Shown here: piece after piece, positions 11,197 to 12,386 of the stretch | Layout: each line of letters starts with the position of its first letter | Numbering within the stretch: the stretch's first letter is position 1 | Source: a bacterium | Lineage (GTDB): Bacteria; UBA6262 | Length of the DNA stretch: 12,386 nucleotides | Assembly: GCA_028716025.1 (NCBI GenBank) | Contig: JAQUQP010000052.1 | Location: forward strand, 1 to 12,386 | Direction of reading: 5' to 3' | The notes under the pieces: generated by a model | Told to the model about the DNA's origin: nothing | The model's input: only the letters and a program-made list of their open reading frames with translations | Database searches by the model: none | Made by a program: the position numbers and the translations under genes

Positions 11197-11899
11197 AGTA
11201 TTCATACTTATAGGGATGCTCTTCTTTGGCAGTTCAGGTTTGATCGGAGCAGTGATCGAAGAGGAGGAAGAAGAAGCAGTCCAGCCTGAGGTGTCTGAAA
11301 CTATTGAGGAACCGGCGACAGAAGCAGCGGAAAAGGAAGAAGCAGTTGAACCTGTTGAACCTGTTGAACCTGAAGTCCCGGCCTTCAAAGTCTTTTTGAT
11401 ATATGAGGACAAGACCACCGGGGGTAACCATTACGCACCAAGCGGCTGGATGGGTGATTATACGGATCTAAAACTTGATTATGGCTATAACAAAAATCCC
11501 CATTCAGGGAAGACCTGTATTAAGATAGAATATAATGCCCGTGAATCACAGCGGGCCGGTTGGGCTGGTATGTTTTGGCAGAATCCTTCCGGTAATTGGG
11601 GTGAAAAAAAAGGCGGTTATAATTTAACCGGCGCGACCAAGCTCACGTTCTGGGCGCGTGGGGAAAAAGGCAATGAAAAGATCAAGAAGTTTAAAGTAGG
11701 CGGTATCAGCGGGACATATCCTGATTCTTGTTCTGTGGATTATGGCCCGGTAGTATTAAGAAAAAATTGGCGCAAATATACTATTAATTTGAAAAATAGA
11801 GACTTATCATATATAAATGGCGGATTTTGCTGGGTAGCTATAGCCGGTGATAATCCGAATGGCATGATCTTTTACCTGGATGATATTAAATTCGAATAG
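11183..11899 (+). CDS. Secreted jelly-roll domain protein with acidic linker, paralog D
   Basis: Fourth paralog, 238 aa, GTG start. Signal peptide about 1-23 (ending LIGA-VIE), then a strongly acidic linker (about 24-66) with EEEEEE and VEPVEPVEPE. The shared domain (about 67-238) contains NHYAPSGWMGDYTD (82-95), NPHSGKTCIKIEY (105-117), GWAGMFWQNPSGNWG (126-140), LTFWARGEKGNE (154-165), KVGGISG (171-177), YINGGFCW (210-217) and FYLDDIKFE (230-238). It has three mature cysteines (C112, C183, C216), so a disulfide is possible; C112 and C216 correspond to the two cysteines of paralog C. It shares a 30-nt identical stretch with C (11648-11677 and 10638-10667). Unlike the other copies it is separated by 290 nt of structured non-coding DNA, and its start lies in a hairpin loop, suggesting separate regulation. 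Confidence 0.77.
   Translation: MKKYLVFILIGMLFFGSSGLIGAVIEEEEEEAVQPEVSETIEEPATEAAEKEEAVEPVEPVEPEVPAFKVFLIYEDKTTGGNHYAPSGWMGDYTDLKLDYGYNKNPHSGKTCIKIEYNARESQRAGWAGMFWQNPSGNWGEKKGGYNLTGATKLTFWARGEKGNEKIKKFKVGGISGTYPDSCSVDYGPVVLRKNWRKYTINLKNRDLSYINGGFCWVAIAGDNPNGMIFYLDDIKFE
11345..11371 (+). repeat. 9-nt tandem repeat encoding VEP-VEP-VEP
   Basis: GTTGAACCT occurs three times in exact tandem (11345, 11354, 11363) in the linker of paralog D. Exact identity implies recent slippage; copy number may vary between strains and change linker length in frame. Confidence 0.85.
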
Positions 11900-11916
11900 G
11901 TTTGCAGAGAAGGACC

Positions 11917-11963
11917 CTTTAATTAGAGAGTATCTTTAGTAAGCAGTGAAGGGACAATTAAAG
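11917..11963 (+). other. Inverted repeat ahead of the last gene
   Basis: CTTTAATT (11917-11924) is the exact reverse complement of AATTAAAG (11956-11963), which ends one base before the ATG of the final gene. A competing pairing, CCCTT (11915-11919) with AAGGG (11949-11953), would use the purine-rich ribosome-site region. It could be an operator or translational switch, but the AT-rich arms make chance plausible. Confidence 0.25.
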
Positions 11964-11964
11964 C

Positions 11965-12386
11965 ATGAAAAAGACCACGGAATGTAAATTGTTTTTAACT
12001 GGTTTAATAGTGATATTAATGGCTATGGTGTTTCCTGCCAATGTATCAGCTCTTTTATATGATTTTATATATGTAAATGACATAAGCTGTAGTTTATATC
12101 CAGGTTGGAGCATCATGCCGGTGTGTAGTGTTGGCTTAGTAGCAAACACTGGGGCAACGGATATTACTGTTGCTGACTTCAGAACACTGAATTTCAACGT
12201 ACAATCGTCTGTCCCGGGAATAACTATGACCATACTGCCTCTGCATTTCGGCACTGATCCCGCAGTATTTTGTCCACTATTGCCAAGAGAAGTGGTGGGT
12301 CTTGTCTTACCGGATCAGAATGGAATGTCATTCAATTCGCTGTTGTTAAGCCAGATACAACAAAATGAAAATCTAAAAAACGGAAT
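11965..12386 (+). CDS. Unrecognised secreted protein (3' truncated by the window)
   Basis: The frame is open from ATG 11965 to the window end (140 codons and two bases), so the gene continues beyond. It starts with a signal peptide (about 1-29, MKKTTECKLF then a Leu/Ile/Met-rich core and PANVSA). The mature part is rich in Leu, Val, Thr and small residues with strand-like patterns and three cysteines in the first 90 mature residues (DISCSLYPGW, MPVCSVGL, AVFCPLLP). It lacks the PSGWMGDY domain, so it is not a fifth paralog. I do not recognise a family; the look resembles secreted beta-sandwich or PEP-CTERM-type proteins, but the C-terminus that would decide this is missing. A weak ribosome site (GAAGGGA, 11948-11954) precedes it. 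It follows paralog D by 65 nt and may be in the same unit. Confidence 0.6.
   Translation, partial: MKKTTECKLFLTGLIVILMAMVFPANVSALLYDFIYVNDISCSLYPGWSIMPVCSVGLVANTGATDITVADFRTLNFNVQSSVPGITMTILPLHFGTDPAVFCPLLPREVVGLVLPDQNGMSFNSLLLSQIQQNENLKNG

Noticed and set aside
10933..11418. 161-codon open frame on the - strand across the structured gap and the start of paralog D
   Set aside because: Its N-terminal part is the antisense of the Glu-rich linker (Ser/Gly/Thr repeats), and the remainder covers the inverted repeats. I see no family resemblance. A degenerate mobile-element fragment cannot be fully excluded.
1..12386. CRISPR arrays, tRNA or rRNA genes, complete insertion sequences
   Set aside because: I looked for regularly spaced direct repeats, cloverleaf-like segments with CCA ends and transposase motifs on both strands and saw none.

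Overview
This 12.4 kb window is gene-dense and codes entirely on the + strand. It looks like part of a cell-surface carbohydrate locus of an uncultured Gram-negative bacterium. Signs of a diderm envelope are an OmpA-type outer-membrane protein, a PorV/PorQ-like barrel, a lipoprotein and many signal peptides. A glycoside hydrolase carries a FlgD-like C-terminal domain with a YPNPFNP motif, as in type IX secretion (T9SS) substrates of the Fibrobacteres-Chlorobi-Bacteroidetes sphere and several candidate phyla. A GC-rich palindrome encoding LPAGRQG-like residues and GTTGATA heptamer repeats resemble interspersed repeats of candidate-phylum genomes such as Omnitrophota. The lineage is an inference; no taxonomic marker gene is present.

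Layout. (1) 1-1552: the 3' end of a MalF-type and a complete MalG-type sugar ABC permease, the latter with an unusual two-helix insertion. Genes for the binding protein and ATPase, if linked, lie upstream. (2) 1553-1782: heptamer repeat, likely Rho-independent terminator, and a good extended -10 promoter, marking a transcription-unit boundary. (3) 1783-4410: PorV/PorQ-like protein, then a secreted clan GH-A type glycoside hydrolase with a T9SS-like C-terminal domain. (4) 4476-7945: a 921-residue outer-membrane barrel/FlgD-like/OmpA fusion, overlapped by 4 nt by a lipoprotein with a jelly-roll binding domain. (5) 7967-8707: a DUF5683-like membrane protein with a long Glu/Lys tail. (6) 8735-11899: four tandem paralogous secreted proteins sharing a roughly 170-residue aromatic-rich domain; the last is separated by a 290-nt, highly structured non-coding stretch. 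(7) 11965 to the end: the start of an unrecognised secreted protein.

Working model (inference): the hydrolase, exported and perhaps surface-anchored through a PorV-dependent route, cuts a polysaccharide. The lipoprotein and the family of small jelly-roll proteins bind glycan at or outside the outer membrane. The OmpA-fused barrel passes or tethers material, and the ABC importer takes up the sugars. This would be analogous to a polysaccharide-utilisation locus but built without SusC/SusD-like genes in the visible part. The strongest candidate for something undescribed is the tandem family of PSGWMGDY-containing proteins with its lipoprotein relative and the structured RNA-like segment inside the array.
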